Shown here: positions 9,650 through 20,725 of the stretch, one piece after another
Layout: each line of letters starts with the position of its first letter
Position numbering within the stretch: position 1 is the first letter of the stretch
Assembly (NCBI RefSeq): GCF_003201195.1
Contig: NZ_QICQ01000026.1
Location: 1 to 40,504 of the forward strand
Source of the DNA: Nitrosomonas eutropha
GTDB lineage: Bacteria; Pseudomonadota; Gammaproteobacteria; Burkholderiales; Nitrosomonadaceae
DNA length: 40,504 nucleotides
Direction: 5' to 3'
Position numbers and translations under genes: made by a program
Notes under the pieces: model-generated
Told to the model about the DNA's origin: nothing
Database searches by the model: none
The model's input: only the letters and a program-made list of their open reading frames with translations

Positions 9650-9961
9650 TCATTTAAGTGTCGAGATCCATTCTGCCAGTGCTTTGGCATCCCCATCACT
9701 GACATTGACGTTTGGAGGCATTGGAATCTGACCCCATACACCAGTGCTGCCCCCTTTTATTTTGCTTACCAGGTATCCGGTCTCATCATCCTTGCCCGCA
9801 TATTTGGTTGCAATTTCTTTAAATGAAGGGCCAACAAGTTTTGCATCTACCTGATGACAAGCGACACAATTATTTTTTGCTGCCAATTCGGGGCTGGCCT
9901 GAACAGAACCGGCCACTAACAACGCTGAAGCAGCAAATACACCTAACCAAGCTGTTTTCAT
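9650..9961 (-). CDS. Cytochrome c-552 (small periplasmic class I c-type cytochrome)
   Basis: A 103-aa precursor with a Sec signal peptide (MKTAWLGVFAASALLVAGSVQA) and an ~81-aa mature protein. The single haem site is NNCVACHQVD (CXXCH). The distal Met ligand is in GVWGQIPMPPNVNVSDGDAK, followed by the C-terminal helix ALAEWISTLK. This closely resembles the soluble cytochrome c-552 of Nitrosomonas, which carries electrons between the ammonia-oxidation chain and terminal oxidases or reductases in the periplasm. A Shine-Dalgarno AAGGA precedes the ATG and a strong terminator follows, so it is a monocistronic gene, as expected for an abundant carrier. The strongest taxonomic marker in the window. 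Confidence 0.95.
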   Translation of the reverse strand: MKTAWLGVFAASALLVAGSVQASPELAAKNNCVACHQVDAKLVGPSFKEIATKYAGKDDETGYLVSKIKGGSTGVWGQIPMPPNVNVSDGDAKALAEWISTLK

Positions 9962-9984
9962 CAGTTTTTTCCTTTTATGAATGA

Positions 9985-12055
9985 TTAAGGGAGTGCCATT
10001 CTACCGTGAACCCTGCAGACTTGCAGCAGTTCATTCAGTGAATGAATCTCCGGAAGACAACGCCTGCCCTCACATACTTGAGCGCTGATTTTTCCATCTG
10101 GGGCAGAGCGTTTTTTAAGACCATCGGGTAACCCGGAAAGTTCATGAGGCAATGCGATTGATATCATATTCAATGAACAGGGAACCAGTGCCTTAAGCCA
10201 TGTCTGCAATTCTGCTTCATCTCCAGACAGGAGCACTGTCCGGGTTGGTTCCAGAAATTCCTCCAGCGCGACCAATATGCTGCAATGCGAACTGGCCTGG
10301 TGTGACAACACATCAGAGAAAATATCCAGTGTACGTTTGGCAGATTCGAGGTAGCGTGGCTCGCCCACTAGATAGCCCAGGTGCTGCAAGGCTATGCTGG
10401 CAATACCGTTTCCGGCTGGAATGGCGCCATCGTGACCGGTTTTAGGCCGATGAATAAGTATCTCATCATGACTGGTGAAAAAAAATCCATCGGATGTTTC
10501 ATCTTCAAACCGGGTGAGCAGTGTATCTGCCAGGGTGATGGCAAAATCAAGATCTGCCTGTCGAAAGCGGGCTTGCAGCAGCGTCAGCAGACTATCCAGC
10601 AGGAAGGCGTGATCATCCAGATAGGCATTCAGATGCGCTTTGCCATCCTTGAACGTTGCCAGCAGGCAGCTATCCTGCCATAGCCTGTCGTGGATGAAAT
10701 CCATTGCCTGCACGGCTGAATCAATCCATTCCCCACGTTCAAAAATCTGTCCGGCGCGCGCCATGTCCTTGATCATCAGCGCATTCCAGCTGGTCAGTAT
10801 TTTTTCATCACGTCCCGGCCGGATACGCTGCTCACGTTCGTTTAGTAACTTCTTGCGTGCGCTGTCAATGAGCTGTTGCGCAGCTTCCGAATGGATTTGA
10901 TTATTTGCTGCAACTGCCTCGATTGATTGCACCACTTCAAGATGCCAATGCTGACCTTCGAAGTTGGGATGGCGATCAAGGCCAAAGTAAGGGGCTGTCG
11001 CCGCATATTCTTCCCTGGTGAGAATCGCGGCAATCGCCTGCCGATCCCAGACGTAGAATTTGCCTTCTTCATGTTCAGAATCAGCATCCAGTGAGGCAAA
11101 ACAGCCCCCACCTGCTGCTGTACTGGCTTACATTTCCCGCATGACCCAGGCTGCTGTTTCTTCAACAACCTGTTTGAAAAGCGGGTTGCCGGTTATCAAC
11201 CAGGTTTCTGCATAGAGGGACAGCAGCAGCGCATTGTCATACAGCATTTTTTCAAAATGTGGAATCCGCCAGTAACGATCAGTGCTATAGCGGCAGAATC
11301 CTCCGCCCAGTTGGTCATATAAACCACCCTGCGCCATCTTTTCCAGAGTGTGGGTCACAACATGCAGTGCCTGAGTATTATTATCAGCGATATAACGTCG
11401 CAGGCAGAACTGCAATTCAGCCGGATGAAGGAACTTGGGCGCATCGCCAAATCCGCCATACATTTCATCAAACTGGCGATTCAACTGTTGCCATGCCTGG
11501 TCAATTGGTTGTCGGGAAAGTACGGAAGCATCGGTTTTGGGTGTGGGCAGTGATTGAGCAAGCAATTTCAGTAATACTGCATTCTGCTGTTCGATATCCG
11601 CTGTACGAGTGTGATAAGTCTCTGCCACTTTTGGCAGTAGTTGCAGGAATCCCGGCATACCGTGACGTGCTTCCTTTGGAAAATAAGTGCCACCGAAAAA
11701 AGGCTTTTGTTCGGGTGTCAGGAACATGGTCAGTGGCCAGCCGCCAGCCGCCGGAACGATGATTCAGCGCATAGTGTGCACTCTGGTAAATTTGGTCAAT
11801 ATCAGGGCGTTCTTCACGATCAACCTTGATATTGACGAAATGCGTGTTCATGGCGCAGCCACTTCAGCATCTTCAAATGATTCATGCGCCATCACATGAT
11901 ACCAGTGGCAGGCGGAATAGCCGATGGAAAGCAATATCAGCTTATTCTGTGTTTGTGCGATTTACAATGCCTCTTTCCCCCATGGATCAGTCCACAGGAT
12001 TGTCTGCGTGCTGCAGCAAGTAAGGACTGGTTTCTCCGGCAAGGTGGTTAGGCAT
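9985..12055 (-). pseudogene. Decayed DUF255/thioredoxin-domain protein (YyaL/SSP411-like)
   Basis: Reading the minus strand in several frames reconstructs one full-length protein. It begins MPNHLAGETSPYLLQHADNP and continues through the thioredoxin-like domain ([29 protein letters not shown]) to the glucosidase-like half (LDADSEHEEGKFYVW; AGNGIASIALQHLGYL). I count at least six lesions. These are a 2-nt loss at VDW(Y)PWGE; a 1-nt insertion shortly after; CAA to TAA; a 1-nt loss before [10 protein letters not shown]; a 7-nt tandem duplication at 11739-11752 that shifts frame inside SGGW; and an in-frame TAA at 11128-11130 after WVMREM. The usual CHWCHVM motif is CHWYHVM here. The remaining open pieces (9985 to about 11127; 11128-11727; part of 11501-11851) are fragments, not separate genes. 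Confidence 0.93.
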
Positions 12056-12072
12056 TGTTTTTTGTAGGGAGA

Positions 12073-13746
12073 TTAATCAGTAACCGCACCACGACTGGCG
12101 GTTGATACCAGTTTGGCATATTTTGCCAGTACACCGCGTGTGTAGCGCGGCGCAGGCGGCTGCCAGGCAGCCCGGCGGCGTTCCAATTCTGTTTCTGAAA
12201 CATTCAGTTGTAACAGGCGGCGATGCGCATCGATTGTGATTGAATCTCCTTCTTCCACCAGAGCGATCACTCCCCCGGCGTATGCTTCCGGTGCTACATG
12301 GCCTACGACCATGCCGTAGGTGCCGCCGGAAAAACGGCCATCGGTAATCAATCCGACCGAATCACCCAATCCTTCACCGATTAGCGCCGAAGTAGGGGAG
12401 AGCATTTCACGCATGCCGGGACCGCCGCGTGGCCCCTCGTAGCGAATAACGACAACATCACCCGGCTTGATTTTGCGATCGAGAATGGCAGTCATACAGG
12501 TTTCTTCGGATTCAAACACTCTGGCGGGCCCGGTAATATTGGGGTTTTTTACACCGGAAATCTTGGCCACCGCACCTTCCGGCGAAAGATTACCCTTCAG
12601 GATCGCCAGATGACCTTGTTCATACACCGGGTTGTCCCAGGTGCGGATGACGTTTTGATCCGCGCGCGGTTGTTCAGGAATATCTTTCAGTACTTCAGCG
12701 ATAGTTTGTCCGCTGATGGTCAGACAGTCACCATGCAGCAGACCGTGCACGAGCAGCATTTTCATCACTTGTGGAATGCCGCCTGCTCTGTGCAGATCAG
12801 TGGCGACGTAGCGCCCGGAAGGTTTCAGGTCACACAACACCGGCACACGGGCACGAATCGCTTCGAAATCGTCAATATGAAAATCTACTTCTGCTGCGTG
12901 GGCGATGGCCAGCAGATGCAGCACAGCATTGGTCGAGCCGCCTACGGCCATGACTACCGTTACTGCATTTTCGAGTGACTTGCGGGTAATCAGGCTGCGC
13001 GGCAGAATCTGTTTTTTGATTGCTTCCACCAGCACCTCGGCAGAGCGGGTGGCGCTGATCCGCTTTTCCTCATCTTCCGCAGCCATAGTGGAGGAATGGG
13101 GCAGACTCATGCCCATCGCCTCAATCGCAGAGGACATGGTGTTGGCGGTGTACATGCCGCCGCACGAACCTGCGCCGGGACAGGCATGGCGTTCAACTTC
13201 CAGCAGTTCCTGATCATCAATCTTGTGTGCGCTATGTTGCCCAACCGCTTCAAACGCACTGACGATTGTCAGATCGCGACCCTGGTAGTGACCGGGCTTG
13301 ATGGTGCCGCCATAGACAAAAATGGATGGCACGTTCAGTCTAGCCAGCGCGATTAGGGCACCAGGCATGTTTTTGTCACACCCGCCAATGGCAATGACGC
13401 CATCCATGCTTTCCGCCTGCACGCAGGTTTCAATGGAATCAGCGATTACCTCGCGTGATACCAGTGAGTATTTCATGCCTTCGGTGCCCATGGAGATACC
13501 ATCCGATACCGTAATCGTGCCGAACATTTGCGGCATGGCACCGGCATTTTTCAATGCATGTTCCGCACATTTGGCAAGCGTATCCAGCCCCATGTTGCAA
13601 GGCGTGATGGTGGAAAAGCCGTTGGCAATGCCGACAATGGGCTTATCGAAATCTCCGTCACCGAATCCAACTGCACGTAACATGGCGCGATTGGGAGCAC
13701 GTTTCGCACCTTTAGTGATGGCCTGGCTGCGTCGATTGTCTGGCAT
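12073..13746 (-). CDS. ilvD: Dihydroxy-acid dehydratase
   Basis: Dehydrates 2,3-dihydroxy-isovalerate and -methylvalerate in valine, isoleucine and leucine synthesis. The 557-aa length is normal. Iron-sulphur cluster cysteines are visible in [12 protein letters not shown] and [16 protein letters not shown] (with a further Cys in the early PCNMG segment). The C-terminal signature [24 protein letters not shown] is intact. A purine-rich GAGGGAA lies just before the ATG. A run of GATA tetranucleotides lies immediately upstream. Confidence 0.97.
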   Translation of the reverse strand: MPDNRRSQAITKGAKRAPNRAMLRAVGFGDGDFDKPIVGIANGFSTITPCNMGLDTLAKCAEHALKNAGAMPQMFGTITVSDGISMGTEGMKYSLVSREVIADSIETCVQAESMDGVIAIGGCDKNMPGALIALARLNVPSIFVYGGTIKPGHYQGRDLTIVSAFEAVGQHSAHKIDDQELLEVERHACPGAGSCGGMYTANTMSSAIEAMGMSLPHSSTMAAEDEEKRISATRSAEVLVEAIKKQILPRSLITRKSLENAVTVVMAVGGSTNAVLHLLAIAHAAEVDFHIDDFEAIRARVPVLCDLKPSGRYVATDLHRAGGIPQVMKMLLVHGLLHGDCLTISGQTIAEVLKDIPEQPRADQNVIRTWDNPVYEQGHLAILKGNLSPEGAVAKISGVKNPNITGPARVFESEETCMTAILDRKIKPGDVVVIRYEGPRGGPGMREMLSPTSALIGEGLGDSVGLITDGRFSGGTYGMVVGHVAPEAYAGGVIALVEEGDSITIDAHRRLLQLNVSETELERRRAAWQPPAPRYTRGVLAKYAKLVSTASRGAVTD

Positions 13747-13757
13747 ATTATTCCCTC

Positions 13758-13775
13758 ATAGATAGATAGATAGAT
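13758..13775. repeat. Tetranucleotide (ATAG)n microsatellite upstream of ilvD
   Basis: About 4.5 perfect copies of ATAG, starting 12 nt upstream of the ilvD ATG and directly adjoining its ribosome-binding site. It lies in the 5' untranslated region or promoter, so length changes would alter spacing rather than reading frame. Confidence 0.85.
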
Positions 13776-13878
13776 GTGATGAATATAGTTAGGCAAGGTA
13801 ACGATTGCTGGGGGTGATTGCTGTGGTCAGCAGATGTTGCCGTATAATGCGTATTTTACCGTAAGTCAGGCTGCTGCC

Positions 13879-14715
13879 ATGTTCGTTCATCCACAATTTG
13901 ATCCGATTGCGATTTCCATAGGTCCGCTTGCTGTTCGCTGGTACGGGTTGATGTACCTGCTCGGGTTTTTCTTGTTCATTGTGCTCGGGCGCTATCGTAT
14001 CCGGCATCAGCCCGGTTGTATCTTTACCCGGGAAATGCTGGATGATGCACTGTTTTTCGGCGTGCTGGGTGTCGTGCTAGGTGGTAGGCTGGGGCAGGTT
14101 TTATTTTATGAGCCAGGTTATTTTTTGCAGCATCCACTGGAGATTCTGGCGATCTGGCATGGTGGAATGTCTTTCCACGGCGGATTTCTCGGCGTTATTG
14201 TGGCTATGATATGGCTGGCACGCAAATACAGGCTGTCATGGTTATCAGTCACTGATTTTATCGCACCACTGGTTCCGCTTGGCCTGGGTGCAGGACGTAT
14301 TGGTAATTTCATCAACGGGGAATTATGGGGACGACCTACGGATGTGCCCTGGGGGATGATTTTTCCGTATGTAGACAATCTGCCACGGCATCCGTCCCAA
14401 CTATATGAATTTGCATTGGAGGGGTTGGCATTTTTCATTCTGATGTGGCTTTATTCAGCCAAACCAAGACCACTGGGTGCTATCTCCGGAATGTTTATGA
14501 TTGGTTATGGCGTTTTTCGCTCATTCTGCGAATTCTTTCGCGAACCGGATGACGGTTTTCTCGGCGTCATGACCCTGGGGATTAGTATGGGTCAGTGGTT
14601 ATCACTGCCGATGATTGCAGCCGGTGTCGCACTGGTGTTCTGGGCATACCGGCATGACCAAAAGCCGGAAAAGATTGCCCAGGATTCGCGGAACAAACGC
14701 AAAAACCGGAGCTAA
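13879..14715 (+). CDS. lgt: Prolipoprotein diacylglyceryl transferase
   Basis: Transfers diacylglycerol from phosphatidylglycerol to the lipobox Cys of prolipoproteins in the inner membrane. About 278 aa with seven hydrophobic segments. The family signature [17 protein letters not shown] is at about residues 137-153. Other conserved parts are [25 protein letters not shown] (catalytic His region) and [13 protein letters not shown] place the start at the ATG at 13879 ([15 protein letters not shown]), the usual Lgt opening. An in-frame ATG at 13834 would add 15 atypical residues. Confidence 0.95.
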   Translation: MFVHPQFDPIAISIGPLAVRWYGLMYLLGFFLFIVLGRYRIRHQPGCIFTREMLDDALFFGVLGVVLGGRLGQVLFYEPGYFLQHPLEILAIWHGGMSFHGGFLGVIVAMIWLARKYRLSWLSVTDFIAPLVPLGLGAGRIGNFINGELWGRPTDVPWGMIFPYVDNLPRHPSQLYEFALEGLAFFILMWLYSAKPRPLGAISGMFMIGYGVFRSFCEFFREPDDGFLGVMTLGISMGQWLSLPMIAAGVALVFWAYRHDQKPEKIAQDSRNKRKNRS

Positions 14716-14739
14716 CAGTCAAAATGGATTGGGATAGTC

Positions 14740-15885
14740 ATGCCCTCTGATTTGCCGGTTGACCACAATCCCCGGCATCAACTTATTACCACAGAAGCAG
14801 GTAATTCCTGTCTGCAGCTTACCGGTAGCTATACCCTCGTTTCGCTTAACCCATCATTACCCGCAGTTGCAAGGGAGCTGGCGCAGCTGGCCAGTCAACC
14901 TGGCCTGTACTGGGATCTGACGAATATCCACCAGCTTGATTACGCGGGCGCCGTGATGTTGTGGCAGATTTGGGGCGAGCAGCGTCCTGATCATCTGCTG
15001 CTGCGCCCCGAGCAAGAACAAATGTTTCAGCGCTTGGAAAAAGTGGTATCGCTGCCTGAACCGACACAGCGCAAATGGTTTTTGCCTGTCTCCCTGCTCG
15101 GGCAACAGCTCCTCCGTTTTTTTGATCACCTCGCTGGCATGATTAGCCTTTCTGGCCAGATTGTGCTGGATATCGTTTACCTGATGACCCATCCAAGCAG
15201 GATTCCTGTGCGGGAAATTTCTGCGAATTTGTATCGTACTGGCGCACAGGCACTTGGCATTACTGCCATCGTCGGATTTTTGATCGGTATTGTGCTGAGC
15301 TATCTTTCCTCTGAACAGCTACATATGCTTGGAGCGGATATCTACATTGTCAATATTCTCGGGATGAGTATCATCCGGGAGCTGGGTCCAATGCTGGCTG
15401 CCATATTGGTTGCTGGGCGCTCCGGTTCCGCCATGACTGCCCAGCTGGGGGTCATGCGTGTGACCGAAGAACTGGATGCACTGACGGTAATGGGTATTCC
15501 TCATAGCCTGCGACTAGTATTGTCCAAAATTATCGGTCTGAGTCTTGCTTTACCGCTGATCGTGCTCTGGACTAGCTCAGTTGCGCTGCTGGGCGGGCTT
15601 TTAGCGGCGGATCTGCAAGTGGGATTAAGTATTCGTTACGCGGTGACTACCTTGCCCGATGCGGTACCAATCGCTAATTTATGGTTAGGACTGGGCAAGG
15701 GAGTGGTCTGCGGCATGGCAATTGCCCTGATTGCCTGTCATTTCGGGCTGCGCATCAAACCGAATACCGAAAGCCTGGGAGAAGGCACTACCAATTCAGT
15801 GGTGACTTCGATTACTGCCGTGATCATCATTGATGCCATTTTTGCAGTGGCTTTTTCCAGTATCGGCATCAGGGTTGCAGGCTGA
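14740..15885 (+). CDS. MlaE-like ABC transporter permease with STAS-like N-terminus
   Basis: A 381-aa inner-membrane permease of the MlaE/YrbE family involved in phospholipid or sterol-like lipid movement across the envelope. The first ~120 residues are soluble and contain a STAS-like pattern (YWDLTNIHQLDYAGAVMLWQIW). The rest is the MlaE domain with GFLIGIVLSYLSSEQLHMLGA, the hallmark IIRELGPMLAAILVAGRSGSAMTAQLG, and the end IIIDAIFAVAFSSIGI. Its stop codon overlaps the start of the next gene (ATGA), so the two are translationally coupled. Confidence 0.88.
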   Translation: MPSDLPVDHNPRHQLITTEAGNSCLQLTGSYTLVSLNPSLPAVARELAQLASQPGLYWDLTNIHQLDYAGAVMLWQIWGEQRPDHLLLRPEQEQMFQRLEKVVSLPEPTQRKWFLPVSLLGQQLLRFFDHLAGMISLSGQIVLDIVYLMTHPSRIPVREISANLYRTGAQALGITAIVGFLIGIVLSYLSSEQLHMLGADIYIVNILGMSIIRELGPMLAAILVAGRSGSAMTAQLGVMRVTEELDALTVMGIPHSLRLVLSKIIGLSLALPLIVLWTSSVALLGGLLAADLQVGLSIRYAVTTLPDAVPIANLWLGLGKGVVCGMAIALIACHFGLRIKPNTESLGEGTTNSVVTSITAVIIIDAIFAVAFSSIGIRVAG

Positions 15886-16667
15886 TGACAACTGCTGAAC
15901 CAGTTATCGAAATTGCCGGATTGACTACTCGCTTCGGCCAGAATGTCATTCATGAAAATATCAATCTGACTGTGCTCAAGGGAGAGGTGCTGGCACTGGT
16001 CGGTGGCTCTGGTAGCGGCAAAACCACTCTACTGCGCCAGATGCTTGGATTGATCACCCCCGCACAAGGCAGCGTCAAAGTATTCGGTGCGACGCACTAT
16101 GATTGCGGCCATGAAAAAGAAAGGGAGCTGCGCACTCGCTCGGGTGTCTTATTTCAGCAGGGAGCGCTGTTTAGCGCTTTGACGGTCTTTGACAATATTG
16201 CTTTGCCCATGCGGGAGTTGCGTATATTGAGCGAAACCATGGTTCGCGATCTGGTCATGCTGAAGCTCGGTATGGTCGGGGTTGAGGCACAGCACGTTCA
16301 CAAGATGCCGTCAGAATTATCAGGCGGAATGATCAAGCGGGTTGCCCTGGCGCGTGCATTGGCGCTGGATCCGGAGCTGTTATTTCTGGATGAACCAACT
16401 GCCGGCCTTGATCCCGCATTGAGTGAAAGTTTTGTTGAGCTGATACGCTCTTTGCGTGAAGAGTTGGCGCTGACGATTGTCATGGTCACACATGATCTGG
16501 ATACACTGGTTGCAATTTCCGATCGAGTGGTTGTGCTGGCTAACCGGAGCATTGTCGCGCTGGGGCCGATACCGGATATTATTGCCAACGGGCGACATCC
16601 GTTTATTAAAGATTTTTTTGGAGGGGCACGCGGGCGTAATGCATTACGCATTTTTCAGCAACTCTGA
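15885..16667 (+). CDS. MlaF-like ABC transporter ATP-binding protein
   Basis: A 260-aa ATPase partner of the upstream MlaE-like permease. It has Walker A GGSGSGKTTLLRQ (around residue 38), a Q-loop in FQQGALFSALTVFDNI, the ABC signature LSGGMIKRVALARA, Walker B LLFLDEPTAGLDP, and the H-loop MVTHDLDTL. It overlaps the permease stop by 1-4 bp. The usual MCE-domain partner (MlaD) does not follow; dapE does, 48 bp later. The substrate-binding component must be encoded elsewhere or be absent. Confidence 0.9.
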   Translation: MTTAEPVIEIAGLTTRFGQNVIHENINLTVLKGEVLALVGGSGSGKTTLLRQMLGLITPAQGSVKVFGATHYDCGHEKERELRTRSGVLFQQGALFSALTVFDNIALPMRELRILSETMVRDLVMLKLGMVGVEAQHVHKMPSELSGGMIKRVALARALALDPELLFLDEPTAGLDPALSESFVELIRSLREELALTIVMVTHDLDTLVAISDRVVVLANRSIVALGPIPDIIANGRHPFIKDFFGGARGRNALRIFQQL

Positions 16668-17852
<1,185 letters not shown>

Positions 17853-17975
17853 CGGTATTGCTACGATCCTATTGTCTATTGTGGCTGTTTTTGCGAACAC
17901 CAACAGGTACGGAGCAATCCAGTAGCAGTACTGGTAAAAAAGGCAGCCTGTTTGTTACTCCTTTCGAGTATTGGC

Positions 17976-18050
17976 TTTACAGACGGATGACAGTATCGCG
18001 TTCCTTGTGAAGGAATCGCTCATTCATTGCTTTTGAGTACCGTCTGTAAA
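17976..18050. repeat. Long nested inverted repeat between dapE and an unknown gene
   Basis: An 11-bp perfect inverted repeat (TTTACAGACGG at 17976-17986; CCGTCTGTAAA at 18040-18050) encloses a second hairpin, roughly GCGTTCCTT GTG AAGGAATCGC (about 17998-18019). The two could form a branched cruciform or RNA. No long T-run follows on either strand. It may act as a bidirectional terminator for the converging dapE and 18076-18546 genes, or be a small mobile or repeat element. Confidence 0.6.
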
Positions 18051-18075
18051 ACACAATATAACTATGTGGGATCAA

Positions 18076-18546
18076 TCAGGCTGCATGCTTGGTTGGCTTT
18101 TTCCCGTGTAGCAGCTCAATCAGTTTCTCGCTTAACTGAAATTTGGCCGACTTTTTGTCAGCTTCCCCTATCTGGCTAATCAATCCGTGCGAGGTCAGCG
18201 CATCAAGCAGTGGCAGTAAATCGTTGTGATCATCAATAAAGTAGGCAAGGCAGGGTCCTTTACGATGGAATCCCCAGCGGTTCCAGTCCCACCAGTTTTT
18301 CTTTAACACATAAAATTCCCGATGAAACTTGAAATCCGGATTGTCCAAATCCTGTTTCATCTCGTTCAACAAGTGCTCATGTGCTTGCCATAATTGATCA
18401 AACAGATTCTGGGTATCGCTTGTGATAATCACCCCTGTCGCTGCATCGGATGACTTTTGCAGGCCAGGTTTTAACAGAAAGGCGCTTATCAGATAAGTTG
18501 CGACAACACCCAGCAAAAATCCTGCCACCAGACTCAAAACGTCCAT
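18076..18546 (-). CDS. Hypothetical membrane-anchored protein
   Basis: 156 aa, not recognised. One N-terminal transmembrane segment (MDVLSLVAGFLLGVVATYLISAFLL) is followed by a soluble cytoplasmic domain rich in Trp and charged residues (FHREFYVLKKNWWDWNRWG). The C-terminal part resembles a helical or winged-helix layout (LLPLLDALTSHGLISQIGEADKKSAKFQLSEKLIELL), but that is only a pattern. The start has a strong Shine-Dalgarno (GGAGGGA). It is translated convergently with dapE. Confidence 0.7.
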   Translation of the reverse strand: MDVLSLVAGFLLGVVATYLISAFLLKPGLQKSSDAATGVIITSDTQNLFDQLWQAHEHLLNEMKQDLDNPDFKFHREFYVLKKNWWDWNRWGFHRKGPCLAYFIDDHNDLLPLLDALTSHGLISQIGEADKKSAKFQLSEKLIELLHGKKPTKHAA

Positions 18547-18732
18547 TTATCCCTCCATTGATATAGTTTGATCGCTAATTTTTATCAGGCAGTATAACAA
18601 GTAACGCAAAAATTCAGACGGGTGATGTTTGCGGTCGAGCTACTGCGACGGCATTTCAATTCCCTTGAGAAGCGCCTGAGTGTTTTTTGAGCGAACGCTG
18701 ACATGATAAAGATTGATAACTCGCAGGATCAA

Positions 18733-19371
18733 TTAATTTACAACCCAGGTATTCACTTGTACCAGGTTGGCATCGCCGGCGTGCTCAATCAGCATTTGGC
18801 GCACCCGTTCCTGCCATAACTCGCCAAAGTACTGCAATTCGGCAGAGCTGGCCTGTCCACTGACTGCCTTCGGAAGCAACTGGCGCATCTCGTTCGGCCA
18901 GGGTACGACGGAAGCATCGAGCACCACCTGTACTGCTGCGCCCGTATCCTTGCGGCGCAGGCCGATTTCACCCTGTAAGGGCTGATCGAAATGCAGTAGA
19001 TTATTACGCCCGAAACGCCCACCAATACCATGAAAGCCGGTTTCTGGTGCTGCGCCGGTAACAAGTTGCACCACAGTAGCCACGACGCCGGTAGTGCCAG
19101 CATCGCGTGCATCAGCCATGTAGACTTCAATTTCACCGCGTACCGGCAATTCATTCCCGTACAGCGCACGCAGACCATGTAGCGTCATCAACCAGGTGCC
19201 AGCTACTGTCGGGCAGGAATGCCCTGCCAACCGTACCGCATCGGCATACCGGTATTCCATGATCCCGTCACGTGCTGTGCCGAGAAACTGTGCCAGCGGA
19301 TCGCGTAGGGTTACAGCCGGCGCATCAGCAAAGAAATCCGGAAACCTTTCTTTATATATTGCTTTATCCAT
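18733..19371 (-). CDS. FmdE-like domain protein, function unknown
   Basis: 212 aa. The segment YADAVRLAGHSCPTVAGTWLMTLHGLRALYG matches the pattern of the FmdE family (formylmethanofuran dehydrogenase subunit E-like). In that family a Gly-His-x-Cys-Pro stretch binds a metal or cofactor, and the following helix is conserved. A later DARDAGTTGVVATVVQLVTGAAPETGFHGIGGRFGR is glycine-rich. There is no signal peptide. Shine-Dalgarno AAGGAG is 8 nt before the ATG. The reaction is unknown; classical methanofuran chemistry is unlikely in this organism. Confidence 0.6.
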   Translation of the reverse strand: MDKAIYKERFPDFFADAPAVTLRDPLAQFLGTARDGIMEYRYADAVRLAGHSCPTVAGTWLMTLHGLRALYGNELPVRGEIEVYMADARDAGTTGVVATVVQLVTGAAPETGFHGIGGRFGRNNLLHFDQPLQGEIGLRRKDTGAAVQVVLDASVVPWPNEMRQLLPKAVSGQASSAELQYFGELWQERVRQMLIEHAGDANLVQVNTWVVN

Positions 19372-19739
19372 TACGAAAACTCCTTGTCCAAGATAACAGT
19401 CTTTTTTACAAAAAGACTTCTGCGTAATTCTGTAATTTTACAGTTGTGCAGGGGGGGTATGGGGAATGAACCGTGCGAAGCCAAGCATACAGCGTCTTGT
19501 CTTGGTGAGCTGACGTGCCATTGTGAGCAAACCAGCCTTTAACTGCGACTGCGCCCACAAGCATAATGCAGCGGAAAGCAGGTAGTGGCCAGGCTGACGT
19601 AGCAACCCAGTTCACTGCCCTTGCTTTTGCACACACCCAAGGAGTGAAGCAATCCAGTGAAGTGGTAGCGGTGGTAGTGGATCACCATAGCCTGACGGCT
19701 TCGTGATGACGAGGAAAACAAATACCGGCTTGTATGCCA
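19372..19739. other. Non-coding stretch before CRISPR array 1
   Basis: No convincing gene in about 370 bp. Around 19640-19710 there is a degenerate stretch (GAAGCAATCCAGTGAAG..., CGGCTTCGTGATGACGA) resembling a dispersed genomic repeat of the TGGATTGCTTC...ATGACG kind. Similar stretches occur near 24445-24485 and 36085-36180. The last ~30 bp border the degenerate terminal repeat of the array. Confidence 0.5.
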
Positions 19740-20476
19740 ATCTCAATCCCTTTGAAATCAGGGCATGGGTGTTTCAATTATGTACACGATATACCCGGCT
19801 CAAAACAAGTCTCAATCCCTTTGAAATCAGGGCATGGGTGTTTCTCACTCGACCCAATACCAAATGATACAAACGTTCGTCTCAATCCCTTTGAAATCAG
19901 GGCATGGGTGTTTCTATAGTAGTTATATTAATACGCTGTTTAAGACAGCGGTCTCAATCCCTTTGAAATCAGGGCATGGGTGTTTCTGTTTGGAAAGTTT
20001 AAAATCAAGGATGGCCAGCGTCTCAATCCCTTTGAAATCAGGGCATGGGTGTTTCCGTGTACAAATGGGCGCAAGCGGAAGATCCAAACGTCTCAATCCC
20101 TTTGAAATCAGGGCATGGGTGTTTCTTTGCCGCCACCGTCAAGCACGCTCACGAGATCAGTCTCAATCCCTTTGAAATCAGGGCATGGGTGTTTCCCTGC
20201 AACCAAGAAGAATTGGAAGATTTCCTCACGGTCTCAATCCCTTTGAAATCAGGGCATGGGTGTTTCCATACGCGTACGCCAATCCCCAATCAGGTGAAGG
20301 TCTCAATCCCTTTGAAATCAGGGCATGGGTGTTTCGGTAAATGAAGGCGGAGAAGGTTACTCATCATACGGTCTCAATCCCTTTGAAATCAGGGCATGGG
20401 TGTTTCGACCTGTCAGATGCTGGTGTCAATGTTCTTAGTTGTCTCAATCCCTTTGAAATCAGGGCATGGGTGTTTC
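19740..20476 (-). CRISPR. CRISPR array 1: 11 repeats, 10 spacers
   Basis: The repeat is 36 bp, on the plus strand beginning GTCTCAATCCC and ending GGGTGTTTC. Copies start at 19740, 19809, 19879, 19951, 20020, 20090, 20160, 20231, 20300, 20371 and 20441. Spacers are 33-36 bp and all differ. The copy at 19740 has its first base changed (A for G), marking the old, trailer end. The leader is at the right end, so the array is transcribed on the minus strand. In that sense the repeat ends ATTGAGAC, which would give the 8-nt type III crRNA 5' handle. The spacer at 19915-19950 contains a perfect 6-bp hairpin (CGCTGT/ACAGCG). Confidence 0.98.
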
Positions 20477-20570
20477 TGACTACTGTCATTTTTCTCTTTA
20501 CAATCAATACCTTGAAAAGGGTGTAGAGGAAAAATGGTAAGAAGCTGCAAGATGTCTCCTGTCAGTTGGT
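20477..20570 (-). promoter_or_regulatory. CRISPR array 1 leader
   Basis: Reading the minus strand toward the array, blocks GGAGACATCTTGC, TTTTTCCTCT, ATTGATTGTAAAGAG and AAAAATGACAG are shared in order and spacing with the sequence directly before array 2. Shared, AT-rich and directly abutting the repeats, this is the leader holding the array promoter and the spacer-integration signal. The rest of the gap to the cas2 stop (20571-20725) holds no gene I can support. Confidence 0.88.
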
Positions 20571-20725
20571 TATTTGTTCCATTAATACAATAATCGGTAA
20601 AGTTTAAATATCTGAGGTTGGTTTATTTTCTGATATTTTGAACGATCCCGCCATGTTTACAAGAGCGAACTGTAACTGATCTGGCTTTCTTTTCAGACGA
20701 TTGATCGCTTCAGAAAAGCTGTACG

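Noticed and set aside
9985..11851. Treating the pieces 9985-10935, 11128-11727 and 11501-11851 as three separate genes
   Set aside because: In sequence they join into one DUF255 protein interrupted by stops and frameshifts.
19734..20526. Several open frames running through array 1 with a recurring SIPLKSGHGCF-like peptide
   Set aside because: They are translations of the CRISPR repeat itself, not genes. The same holds for array 2.
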